From NCBI GenBank assembly GCA_016718805.1, contig JADKCP010000003.1, forward strand, positions 1-64,000: a stretch of 64,000 nt of DNA. The letters run 5' to 3'. Position numbers and translations under genes: made by a program. Below are positions 55,174-63,749 of the stretch, piece by piece. Position 1 is the first letter of the stretch. The number at the start of each line of letters is the position of its first letter. Source of the DNA: Bacteroidota bacterium. GTDB taxonomy: Bacteria; Bacteroidota; Bacteroidia; UBA4408. The notes under the pieces were generated by a model. It did not search any database. It saw nothing but the letters and a program-made list of their open reading frames with translations, and had not been told where the DNA came from.

Positions 55174-55404
55174 TGGGCAGTTTTTTAGGAAAGAATATTA
55201 ATTTTAAATTAAACTACTTGATACTGCTGTCATTTAGAGAAGTATGCACAGTTAATATGGAAAAACCTGCAGCAGAGATAACATTTAATATTGCAATAGT
55301 AGAAATAATTTTCTATAAAACAACATTGGTCGACAAAAAAAATCTATATAAAGATGAAAAAACCTAATTAGACGTAATTTATAAGGAACGTGCTCAAAAA
55401 ATAA

Positions 55405-56346
55405 TTAAACTTCCTTCACTTTTCGCTCGGCTTCTAATTGCTGCAACAAGGCAATCTCCTTACTTTTTAAATTTTTGGGTAACAAGGCATGTACCTTAAT
55501 ATACAAATCACCAAACTGATTTTCTTTTCCAAACAGCGGCATTCCCAAACCTTTTAAACGAAGCACTTTCCCATTTTCAGTTTCTTTTGGGATGTCTATT
55601 TTCATGCTTCCTTTTAAAGTTCTTACAATTGCTTTACCCCCCAATATCAGTGTATAAACATCAATAGGAGTTGTTGCATTTAAATCCGCTCTTTCTACTT
55701 TAAAATGCGGGTGTTCGGGTATATGAACAGTTATTAATATATCACCATTTACCGCGCCCCCGCGCCCTTTACCACCTTTGCCTTTCATGCGAAGTGTCAT
55801 GCCATCGCTAACTCCCGGTTTTATTTTAAATTCAAAAACAGTTCCGTTTACTTGCAGTTGACGACTTGTTCCTGTATATGCTTCTTCTAATGAAATGCTA
55901 CATTCAGCTGTATAGCTTTCGCCTTTTTGTGGACCTTTTGCAGAACTAAAGGAGGAGGCTCGACCTCCAAAAATAGATTCAAAAAAGTCAGAAAAATTAG
56001 CATCTTCTGCCGTGCTATCGTGGTAAGCACCTTGGTTATAAAAGCCACCCGTGTTTCCGGAAGTATTGCCTTGCCATTTGCTCCAATCAAAATTTTCGGA
56101 ACCGCTTTTACGTTGTTGATGTTGTTCGTAATTGTTCCGCAACTCATCATATTTGGCTCTTTTGGCAGGGTCGCTCAATACTTCATTAGCTTCATTAATT
56201 TCTTTAAATTTTTCTTCGGCCGCCTTGTTCCCTTCATTTTTATCAGGATGATAACGAATGGCCAACTTTCGGTATGCTTTCTTTATTTCATCAGCGGTAG
56301 CTGACGGAGATACTCCAAGAACCTGGTAATAGTCTTTGTATTCCAT
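55405..56346 (-). CDS. DnaJ/CbpA-type co-chaperone
   Basis: The 313-residue protein has an N-terminal J domain (about 1-68) with the HPD motif (YHPDKNEG) that stimulates DnaK ATPase. A Gly/Phe-containing linker and two C-terminal substrate-binding beta domains (SISLEEAYTGTSRQL, KIKPGVSDGMTLRMKGKG, GDLYIKVHALLP) follow. There is no cysteine zinc finger, so it is a class B/CbpA-like protein and not canonical DnaJ. It is last in an operon with a universal stress protein (12 bases upstream) and a hemerythrin-like protein, suggesting stress response. Confidence 0.92.
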   Translation of the reverse strand: MEYKDYYQVLGVSPSATADEIKKAYRKLAIRYHPDKNEGNKAAEEKFKEINEANEVLSDPAKRAKYDELRNNYEQHQQRKSGSENFDWSKWQGNTSGNTGGFYNQGAYHDSTAEDANFSDFFESIFGGRASSFSSAKGPQKGESYTAECSISLEEAYTGTSRQLQVNGTVFEFKIKPGVSDGMTLRMKGKGGKGRGGAVNGDILITVHIPEHPHFKVERADLNATTPIDVYTLILGGKAIVRTLKGSMKIDIPKETENGKVLRLKGLGMPLFGKENQFGDLYIKVHALLPKNLKSKEIALLQQLEAERKVKEV

Positions 56347-56358
56347 GTTTCAAGAGTT

Positions 56359-57186
56359 TTATTCTTGAAGAGCAAGCAAAGGAACATGCGAATGAAATGC
56401 GAGGTGCTTAGTGATACTTTTATTAAAAATTCGATGTAATAAACTATGATGATGAGGTACAGTAATTAATAAATCCGCACCGTGCGAATCAATAAATTTA
56501 TTCATTTCATCGGCTATATCCCCTGTGTTGGGTAAAAAATGTAGACTATGTTCGGTAGTACTTAATGCATTTTCGAGTTGTATTCCATTTACTGCTTTCT
56601 CAAAAGTAACGCCTTCACTGGGTTTTTCTAAATTTAATACCAACAGTTTTGCTCCAAATGCATGTACATATTCTTTTAATGAAGCAATTACCTTTGTTGA
56701 AACTTCACGCTTATAGTCACATGCAAAAACAAGTACAGCAGGTTTTTTAAAAGTTGCTTTTGGTGGCACTACAATCATCGGAACACCCGATTTACGAATC
56801 ACTCCCATCGTATTACTTCCTAATACATATTCACTAACCTTTCCACCTCCACTGATGCCCATTACTACTAAATCTACTTTTTTTTCAAGGGCAGTAGTAA
56901 CAATTTCATCTACAGCAAAACCAATTTTTACTTCGCATTCAATGTTCGAATTCAAACTAATTTGCTTACTTAAATCGCGTTTAAAATTTTCAAGTAAGAG
57001 CATGTTTTCTTTCTCCAAATCTATATCGGGGATTAATACCGCATCGTACTCTGAACTTGGAATTGGTGGATGATACGCATGAAATAAAGTTATTTTAGCC
57101 GAAAGTAATTTTGCAAGTTCACATGCATATATCGCTGCACCAACAGAAGTTTCACTATAATCAACAGGAACAAGAATTGTTTTCAT
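56359..57186 (-). CDS. universal stress protein, two UspA domains
   Basis: The 275-residue protein has two tandem Usp folds. The first has the ATP-binding signature GISGGGKVSEYVLGSNT followed by GVPMIVVPP, with VPVDYSETSVGA at the start. The second (about 150-275) lacks the Gly-rich loop (LLITVPHHHSLLHRIF) and is probably non-binding or structural. The family has roles in stress resistance and dormancy. It lies between the hemerythrin-like gene (26 bases upstream) and the dnaJ-type gene. Confidence 0.9.
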   Translation of the reverse strand: MKTILVPVDYSETSVGAAIYACELAKLLSAKITLFHAYHPPIPSSEYDAVLIPDIDLEKENMLLLENFKRDLSKQISLNSNIECEVKIGFAVDEIVTTALEKKVDLVVMGISGGGKVSEYVLGSNTMGVIRKSGVPMIVVPPKATFKKPAVLVFACDYKREVSTKVIASLKEYVHAFGAKLLVLNLEKPSEGVTFEKAVNGIQLENALSTTEHSLHFLPNTGDIADEMNKFIDSHGADLLITVPHHHSLLHRIFNKSITKHLAFHSHVPLLALQE

Positions 57187-57212
57187 GAGATTTTTTTTTA
57201 AACTATAAATAA

Positions 57213-57752
57213 TTAATCCAAAGGCTTATTTAAGCAAAGTAAGCCGGGTACTAAAATCGTGTGCTTAATTGTATAACTGCGTTCTATTGCAATTAGTAAA
57301 TTCTTAATGAGCTGGTCAAGGGCGATTAAATACTGAGGTTTTTGGCCCGGTGTAAATAATCCTTTTAACTCTTTAATTGTTTGTTTAAGTCTTTGCTGAA
57401 TTATTTTTTGCTTGTAATTGCTATTCAATAATGGACCTTCTAATTTCCATTTAATCGCTGAACAAGGTTGGCTAGGCTTTGAAGTAAAAATGATTGCTTT
57501 TTTTAGAGTGGGTAATACAGCAACCGATTCTTTTAATTGATGCTGCAGTATTTCATTTTTGAGTTCCTGCAAAAGCGAAGTTACAACAATTAATTCATTC
57601 GAATTTTTAAATTGTGAAATACGCCTGCTTTCAAGGTGCAACGATAATTGCTCCAATCTACGCTCAATAAGCGGATGATAAGTTTTGCTGATACTTTCAC
57701 ACAAGTCAATTACTTGGGCACTGGTAAAATGAGGAGAAGGTAGGATATCCAT
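57213..57752 (-). CDS. hemerythrin-like helical protein with degenerate metal ligands
   Basis: This all-helical protein of about 179 residues begins VIDLCESISKTYHPLIERRL and has QHQLKESVAVLP in the second half of a four-helix bundle. The pattern is reminiscent of hemerythrin/RIC (ScdA) di-iron proteins. Several ligand positions are lost: the fourth-helix segment reads SYTIKHTILVPG where the family has His-x3-Glu. Metal binding is therefore doubtful. The start at 57752 (MDILPSPHF) was chosen over 57794, whose extra 14 residues look like leader sequence; both are possible. It heads the usp-dnaJ operon. Confidence 0.55.
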   Translation of the reverse strand: MDILPSPHFTSAQVIDLCESISKTYHPLIERRLEQLSLHLESRRISQFKNSNELIVVTSLLQELKNEILQHQLKESVAVLPTLKKAIIFTSKPSQPCSAIKWKLEGPLLNSNYKQKIIQQRLKQTIKELKGLFTPGQKPQYLIALDQLIKNLLIAIERSYTIKHTILVPGLLCLNKPLD

Positions 57753-57886
57753 GCTTTTTCTTTTTACCAAAACTAGTTCAAAGAGAAAAAGCATACCATG
57801 ATGGTGGTCAATTCAAATTATGACCAAAATCATGCATTCGATAATTGGAACTGCGAGCACCAATGGAGTTGCAGTTTTTAGTAGAA

Positions 57887-59157
57887 TCAGATAAACAAGG
57901 TAACAGGCTTTTCGAGATAGTTTTTAAGTGTTTGTAAAAACGCTGCCCCACTTGCTCCATCTACCACTCTGTGATCACAACTCAAACACACTTTCATCAC
58001 ATTACCCGGAACCAATAGCCCGTTTTTAACAACAGCTACTTGTTTTATGCCTCCAACTGCAAGTATACAAGCATCAGGTGGATTAATAATGGCGGTAAAC
58101 TCTTCTATTCCAAACATGCCTAAATTCGAAATAGTGAAAGTGTTTCCTTCCCATTCTGCTGGCTGTAATTTTTTGTCCTTTGCTTTTTGTCCCAATACTT
58201 TCACCTCACTCGAAATTTGGGCTAAATTTTTACCATCGGCAAATCGAACAACCGGAACTAGCAAGCCATCTTCAACAGCTACTGCAACGCCAATGTGTAT
58301 GTGTTGGTTGTAACGGATTTTATCACCTAGCCAAGATGAATTTATTTTTGGATGTTTACGCAAGGCAAGTGCTGTAGCTTTAATTACTATATCGTTAAAG
58401 GAAATTTTTGTCACACCGCTTTCGTTAATATCGTTGCGTGCATCAATCGCCTTATCCATGTTTATTTCCATGGTAAGGTAAAAGTGTGGTGCACTGAACT
58501 TACTTTCAGCTAAACGGCGAGCAATTGTCTTACGCATTTGTGAAACAGTTTCTTCTGTATATGCTTCAACTCCGGTAAAAGAAGTTGAAACAGCGGCCAT
58601 TTGACCACCGCTATGAATTGAAGGATTGAAATTTTCAATATCTCTTTTACAACGCGACCATCATCTCCGCTTCCACGCACAGTATGAATATCAATCCCTT
58701 TCTCATCGGCCAAACGCTTAGCTAGTGGCGAAATTTTAGTTCTGTTATCCGTTTCTGTTGCACTAACATTAGCAGTAGCTTTTACAACAGTAGGCTGAGG
58801 TTTACTATCTATTTTTTCAGGCTGTGGTGCAGGACTTGACTTTTCCACCACCCTTTCAACTTCTGCAGTTTTAGGTGCAGGAGATTTTGCTCCTGCAATT
58901 AAAGAACTAACATCTTCCCCTTTTTCTCCAAGTATCGCAAGTATTGAGTCAACCGGTGCAGCTTTACCGGCTTCAACTCCAATGTATAAAAGCACACCAT
59001 CTTGAAATGATTCAAATTCCATGGTAGCTTTATCTGTCTCAATATCGGCAAGCAATTGTCCCGATTTTACCACATCACCCACTTTTTTATGCCATTTGCT
59101 TACCACGCCCTCTGTCATGGTATCACTAAGTTTCGGCATTTTAACTACTTCAGCCAT
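57887..59157 (-). pseudogene. pdhC: pyruvate dehydrogenase E2 (dihydrolipoamide acetyltransferase), frameshifted
   Basis: Two overlapping frames together encode one E2. The N-terminal part (58510-59157) has a lipoyl domain (lipoyl Lys in IETDKATMEFES), a Pro/Ala linker and an E3-binding domain (ISPLAKRLADEKGID, GSGDDGRVVK). The C-terminal part (57887-58600, usable only after a shift) is the catalytic domain with RRLAESKFSAPHFYLTM, ISNLGMFGIEEF and the active-site CDHRVVDG. The break lies at a run of four T (58645-58648). Adding one base restores VVKRDIENFNPS, the sequence expected in this family. It is 84 bases downstream of pdhA on the same strand. It may be an assembly indel or a true mutation; apart from the break the sequence is intact. 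Confidence 0.9.
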
Positions 59158-59241
59158 TTTTATAATTTATTTTAAAAAGTATAGTTTGAGTTGCTATCAA
59201 TTCATCAAAAAAAAGAAATCACTCCTTTTTGCAGCTAACAA

Positions 59242-60267
59242 TTAATCCATGATATAAGGATAATCGTCCTGAGTGTAAACATCTTTGTAAAGTTCGGAAA
59301 TATCCGGGTAAGGTGATTCTTCAGCAAATTGAACAGATTCATCAACCAATCCCTTCACTTTATCATCAATCGCAGCTATTTCTTTTTCAGTAGCCCATTT
59401 ATTTTTTTGGATGGTTGCCAACACCTGTTCAATAGGGTCTTTTGCTTTGTATTCTTCCACTTCTTCTTTAGTTCGATAGTTTGCCGGATCGCTCATTGAA
59501 TGTCCTTTGTAACGATAGGTTTTCATTTCAAGCAAGGTAGGACCATCGCCTCTTAAAGCACGTTCGTATGCTTCTAATGTTGCATCTGCAACTGCCTCAC
59601 AACTCATTCCATCTACTGGAAATGAAGGCATGTCATAACCCGAACCAATTTTATACAAATCGTGCACATTGCTGGTTCGTTCAACAGAAGTCCCCATTGC
59701 ATAATGATTGTTTTCGATTACAAAAATTACCGGCAATTTCCACAACATAGCCATGTTAAATGCTTCATGCAATGCACCTTGACGAACCGCACCATCGCCC
59801 ATATAACACAGGGTAACATTTTTTGTTCCGTTAAATTTTTCTGCAAAAGCAATTCCGGCACCTAAAGGTATTTGTCCACCAACTATACCATGTCCTCCAA
59901 AAAAGCGGTGTTCTTTGCTAAACATGTGCATGCTTCCACCTTTACCTTTACTGCAACCTGTAGCTTTTGCCATCAACTCAGCCATCACATATTTTGGATG
60001 CATGCCTTTAGCCAAAGGATGTGCGTGATCGCGGTATGCCGAAATTAAATTATCGTCCTTTTTAATAACCGCCATGGCTCCGGCTAAAATGGCTTCTTGT
60101 CCGATGTATAAATGACAAAAACCTTTGATTTTTTGTTGTATGTATAATTGACTCGATTTTTCTTCAAACTTTCGCATCAACAGCATACTTTCATACCACA
60201 TCAGGTAAGTTTCTTTCCCATATTTGCTTGTTGATTTGCTACTTTTTTTTGCTAGCGTCTTTTCCAT
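59242..60267 (-). CDS. pdhA: pyruvate dehydrogenase E1 alpha subunit
   Basis: This is the TPP-dependent alpha subunit (341 residues) of the pyruvate dehydrogenase complex. It has YIGQEAILAGAMAV, the GKGGSMHMFSKEHRFFGG loop and a TPP/Mg motif GDGAVRQGALHEAFNMA ending ENNHYAMG. Phosphorylation-loop-like residues appear in YRYKGHSMSDPANYRT. A separate E1 beta is not in the window and is probably elsewhere, as is usual for this organisation in Bacteroidota. It is the first gene of the pdhA-E2 unit, with a near-consensus TAAATTCG upstream. Confidence 0.94.
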   Translation of the reverse strand: MEKTLAKKSSKSTSKYGKETYLMWYESMLLMRKFEEKSSQLYIQQKIKGFCHLYIGQEAILAGAMAVIKKDDNLISAYRDHAHPLAKGMHPKYVMAELMAKATGCSKGKGGSMHMFSKEHRFFGGHGIVGGQIPLGAGIAFAEKFNGTKNVTLCYMGDGAVRQGALHEAFNMAMLWKLPVIFVIENNHYAMGTSVERTSNVHDLYKIGSGYDMPSFPVDGMSCEAVADATLEAYERALRGDGPTLLEMKTYRYKGHSMSDPANYRTKEEVEEYKAKDPIEQVLATIQKNKWATEKEIAAIDDKVKGLVDESVQFAEESPYPDISELYKDVYTQDDYPYIMD

Positions 60268-60363
60268 TTCTATCGTTATTTACTGTAGTATTTAGCTGCG
60301 AATTTAAAATAAAATCACTTAACGAACATAGTGTAAGGATTCCGAATGTAAAACATAATTTAA

Positions 60364-61205
60364 TTAAAGCTTAATTGCAAGTATCAACCCGTAAGCTGAG
60401 AGCTTTGTTTTTTTATAATTTTCTCTATCTCCGGTAATAGAATAGTAGGATTCTTCCTTTAATTCATTTTTTGTAATATCAAAAATACTGTTTGTAAAAT
60501 AGGCTTTCAAACTAATTTTTAATTGATTAAGCGAAGTAATTTGGTGTCCTAAAGCAATAAAAAAGTTAGGGGTGACTGTTTTATTAGTCGTTATATATTC
60601 ATCAATAACGTCTGTCTTTACGTAACCCAGTCGATATACATCTTCAAGTACATAGTACAAATTGATATACTGACTAGGATATACACCTTTTTTTTCATAT
60701 TCCCCTGAACCTTCTATATAAGCGTTATATACGTGTAATTAACCATAATACCTCCTTCAAAATAGCTACAACCATTGTTAAGTTTAGTAAAATTTTTTCT
60801 TATACCAACTGGAATTGAAACGGTACTGATTGTATGTTTTTTCTGAAAATCCGCTTCAATTAGTGAAAAACAGTAATATCCATCAAGATCAGGTTGTTGA
60901 AGTAAAGATTTAAAATACCCGTTGCAGGTCTGCAAAATTGAATACTTTGTATATCGAATTCCTGTTAAAAAAAATACAGATTCTTTTACAGGAAAGTAAA
61001 CTTGTAACCCAGCATTTAATGTTGCTTTATTTTTAGTATCTAACGTTACATCAGTTTTATAATTGTCATTTTTAATTGACGACATTAAGTAACCAATTTC
61101 CCAACTGGTAAATATTTTATTTTGTTCAGAAGTAGTTTCTTGGGCCAGTAATTTCGGAAGATTTAAAATTAAGGATAGTGAAAATAGAATAATGTAATTG
61201 TTCAT
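60364..61205 (-). pseudogene. outer-membrane beta-barrel protein, frameshifted
   Basis: The frame from 61205 starts with a signal peptide (MNNYIILFSLSLILNLPKLLAQ) and has barrel-like strands (SIPVGIRKNF, YFEGGIMVNYTY). It then hits TAG at 60714-60716. A two-base shift just before this, within a TATATA stretch, gives NYTYNAYIEGSGEYEKK and joins an open frame that ends at 60364 with a final LILAIKL strand. The whole would be about 280 residues, typical of a Bacteroidota small outer-membrane barrel. An upstream Met at 61232 is less likely, because the signal peptide begins at 61205. It lies between cdd and pdhA on the same strand. Confidence 0.6.
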
Positions 61206-61228
61206 AGGTTGGATTTTTTGCTTCACAA

Positions 61229-61714
61229 TCACTTCAATGAATCCGAACTAAACAATAGCGGCAAAGTTGATTTCACACTTTCCAGCATCCAAATTTCATC
61301 ACAATCAGCACACAATAATAATTTAATATCCGACCTTGATTTTGTTTCATATTCACTCATCACTTGGCGGCACGAACCACAAGGAGTTATGGGAGAATCA
61401 ATGCGTGCATTTTTTGAAAAAGCGGTTACTGCCATAGTCTTAATCTTCACACCCGGATAATTGGAACCTGCTGCAAAAATGGCAACTCGCTCAGCGCAAA
61501 TACCCGATGGATAAGCTGCATTTTCTTGATTATTGCCTTTTACAATTATCCCGTTTTCGAGCAACACGGCAGCTCCAACATTAAAATGTGAGTAGGGAGC
61601 ATAAGCACCTTTTGCAGCTTCTTTCGCCTGTTCAATAAGGTTTTGATCCTCACTGCTTAATTCCTTTATGGAGGCAAAAACCCGAACGTTCGTTTCTACT
61701 TTAAATGTTTTCAT
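61229..61714 (-). CDS. cdd: cytidine deaminase
   Basis: This zinc enzyme (161 residues) deaminates cytidine to uridine for pyrimidine salvage. Zinc ligands and the catalytic Glu are in YPSGICAERVAIF and PCGSCRQVMSEY. The N-terminal half has AYAPYSHFNVGAAV, the substrate loop of the family. In many Bacteroidota cdd lies just upstream of the pyruvate dehydrogenase genes, as I recall; here a barrel gene is interposed. Confidence 0.95.
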   Translation of the reverse strand: MKTFKVETNVRVFASIKELSSEDQNLIEQAKEAAKGAYAPYSHFNVGAAVLLENGIIVKGNNQENAAYPSGICAERVAIFAAGSNYPGVKIKTMAVTAFSKNARIDSPITPCGSCRQVMSEYETKSRSDIKLLLCADCDEIWMLESVKSTLPLLFSSDSLK

Positions 61715-62014
61715 TTGATAAAATTAGAAAAATATTTAGTTTATAGTTAGTGAGAAGGAGATTCTAATTCAATTTAAACCTTCTTATAGAAAGGTGTTCC
61801 AACGCAAGATGATAACTAAAAAATGTATTGAGGCTAAATTTACGGTTATTACGAAGGAATTTTTTTATTGAATCGTCAAAGGTGTAAACGGGCAAAATTT
61901 ATTAATTTCACGACTTTTATATATTTCTTGAAAATTAACAAATTGTTATTTTTTAACAACGTTTTATAGTTGAATTTTTATTAACCACAAAATTAGAAGC
62001 ACAATTTTTAAATT
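61715..62014 (+). other. 300-base intergenic region, divergent promoters
   Basis: This lies between two divergent genes (cdd and the arylsulfotransferase-like gene). No gene is seen. It holds a short perfect inverted repeat TTGTTA-N5-TAACAA around 61943-61959 without a T tail. The region is strongly AT-rich. Confidence 0.35.
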
Positions 62015-63700
62015 ATGAGAAAATTAATTGCAAGTTCATTTATCCTTTTATTACTAGGAATATTTAATTCAACAATTGCACAGCAATGGCCGGGTTATAC
62101 GCTTTACGCAACTATGAATAGCACAACTACTAATTTGATTGATACCAATGGTACTGCTTTTCACACATGGACCGGGTTAACTCGTCAAACAGGCTATTCA
62201 TCGTACTTGCTTCCCGGTGGAGTTTTGCTACGTACTGTAAAAGCAGGTGGAGTTTCCTTTACCGGAGGACCTATCTGCGGCGAAATTCAAAAAGTTGATT
62301 GGAGTGGAAATATTTTATGGGATTACATTTATTCTACCTCTAACTATGTAACACATCATGATATATGCGCTATGCCCAATGGTAATGTGCTGGTGATTGC
62401 CTATGAGCGTAAAACAGCTGCTCAAGTTGCAGCCGCTGGTTGTAGTGCATTTAGCGGAGAAATGTGGCCCGATAAGATTGTTGAAATTCAACCTACCGGA
62501 GCTACAACCGGTACTGTAGTGTGGGAATGGCATGCTTGGGATCACATCATGCAAAATACAAATTCTAGTGCAGCAAACTATCAAAGTTCTCTAGTAAATC
62601 ATCCGGAATTGTTTAACATCAATTACAATGCTTCAAAAGATTGGATGCACATGAATGGATTGGACTATAACGATAGCCTCGATCAAATTGCATTTAGTTG
62701 TCATAATTTGCACGAAGTGTATATTATTGATCACAGCACAACCACAGCTGAAGCTGCAGGACATACAGGTGGTAATTCAGGTAAAGGTGGAGATTTGTTA
62801 TACCGATGGGGAAACCCTGCCTCCTATGGTGCGTCAGGAACTAAAATATTAAATGTTGTGCACGATGCTCACTGGATTCCTAAAGGTAGCCCGAATGCCG
62901 GTCGTTTAGCTTGCTTTAATAATGGCGGACAAACGAGCCCTTCTCAAAAATCCTGTGTTGACCAAATAATACTTCCCTACAATGGCTACAGCTATACCGT
63001 TAATTCTGGCGCTGCATTTAGTCCGGCAAGCTATACTTCACGTATTGTAACGAGCGGATATAGCAGCAACATGGGTAATTCCAATCAATTTCCAAATGGA
63101 AATACTTTAATTTGTGTCGCAACTACTGGTTTGATTTATGAAGTAAACGCTGCCGGTACTACCCTTTGGTCTAAAACTATTCCAGGTTCAGTTCCTCAAG
63201 CACATCGATATTCAACATGCTACATTACTGGTCCACCAGCAACACCAGTTGTTTCACAAATAGGTGATACGTTATATTCAACAACATCAACCAACTATCA
63301 ATGGTACACCAATGGGGCGCCAATTGTAGGAGCAAACAGCCAAAACTTTGTTCCATCTCAAGCTGGTTTATATCAGGTAGTTATTACCAATGCCAATGGT
63401 TGCGACTCAGATACCTCCTTGTCATTTAATTTTATTCCAACAGGAATTTTTGATCTAGCACATGCTGCTGATTTCACTGTTTTCCCTAACCCTACCAGTA
63501 GTTCAATTACTCTAGATCTTAGCAATTATTCTACAACTAATTTCGTAATTCAAGTATATAGTTCACTTGGCGAATTGGTGCTGAATGAAAAGAATAAAAC
63601 AACACTTGATTTATCTTTCGTTTCAAATGGAATGTATAGCTTGTTGCTGCAAAGAGAAAATCAACCTACACTAACAAAACGAATAAGTGTATTAAAATAA
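62015..63700 (+). CDS. arylsulfotransferase (ASST)-like secreted protein with T9SS signal
   Basis: The 561-residue protein has a signal peptide (about 1-22, ending STIAQQ). A six-bladed-propeller-like domain of the arylsulfate sulfotransferase type contains SYLLPGGVLLRTVKAG, QKVDWSGNILWDY, THHDICAMPNGNVLVIAYE, DWMHMNGLDYN and VHDAHWIPKGS. The conserved His-rich loops are consistent with that fold, though PAPS-independent ASST activity is not certain. A C-terminal T9SS type A sorting domain (FTVFPNPTSSSITLDL ... KRISVLK) exports it to the surface. An upstream Ig-like segment (NYQWYTNGAPIVGANSQNF) links the two. Confidence 0.85.
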   Translation: MRKLIASSFILLLLGIFNSTIAQQWPGYTLYATMNSTTTNLIDTNGTAFHTWTGLTRQTGYSSYLLPGGVLLRTVKAGGVSFTGGPICGEIQKVDWSGNILWDYIYSTSNYVTHHDICAMPNGNVLVIAYERKTAAQVAAAGCSAFSGEMWPDKIVEIQPTGATTGTVVWEWHAWDHIMQNTNSSAANYQSSLVNHPELFNINYNASKDWMHMNGLDYNDSLDQIAFSCHNLHEVYIIDHSTTTAEAAGHTGGNSGKGGDLLYRWGNPASYGASGTKILNVVHDAHWIPKGSPNAGRLACFNNGGQTSPSQKSCVDQIILPYNGYSYTVNSGAAFSPASYTSRIVTSGYSSNMGNSNQFPNGNTLICVATTGLIYEVNAAGTTLWSKTIPGSVPQAHRYSTCYITGPPATPVVSQIGDTLYSTTSTNYQWYTNGAPIVGANSQNFVPSQAGLYQVVITNANGCDSDTSLSFNFIPTGIFDLAHAADFTVFPNPTSSSITLDLSNYSTTNFVIQVYSSLGELVLNEKNKTTLDLSFVSNGMYSLLLQRENQPTLTKRISVLK

Positions 63701-63749
63701 TTTTTTATTCATAACAACTACAATGACTAATAAAGCGCACTATCTTACA

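Noticed and set aside
55146..55367. Plus-strand 73-codon frame after the tail-fibre-like gene
   Set aside because: It overlaps the start of the minus-strand gene and its upstream region and has no recognisable features.
61943..61959. TTGTTA-N5-TAACAA as terminator
   Set aside because: It is very AT-rich and has no T run after it, and it sits in a promoter region between divergent genes.
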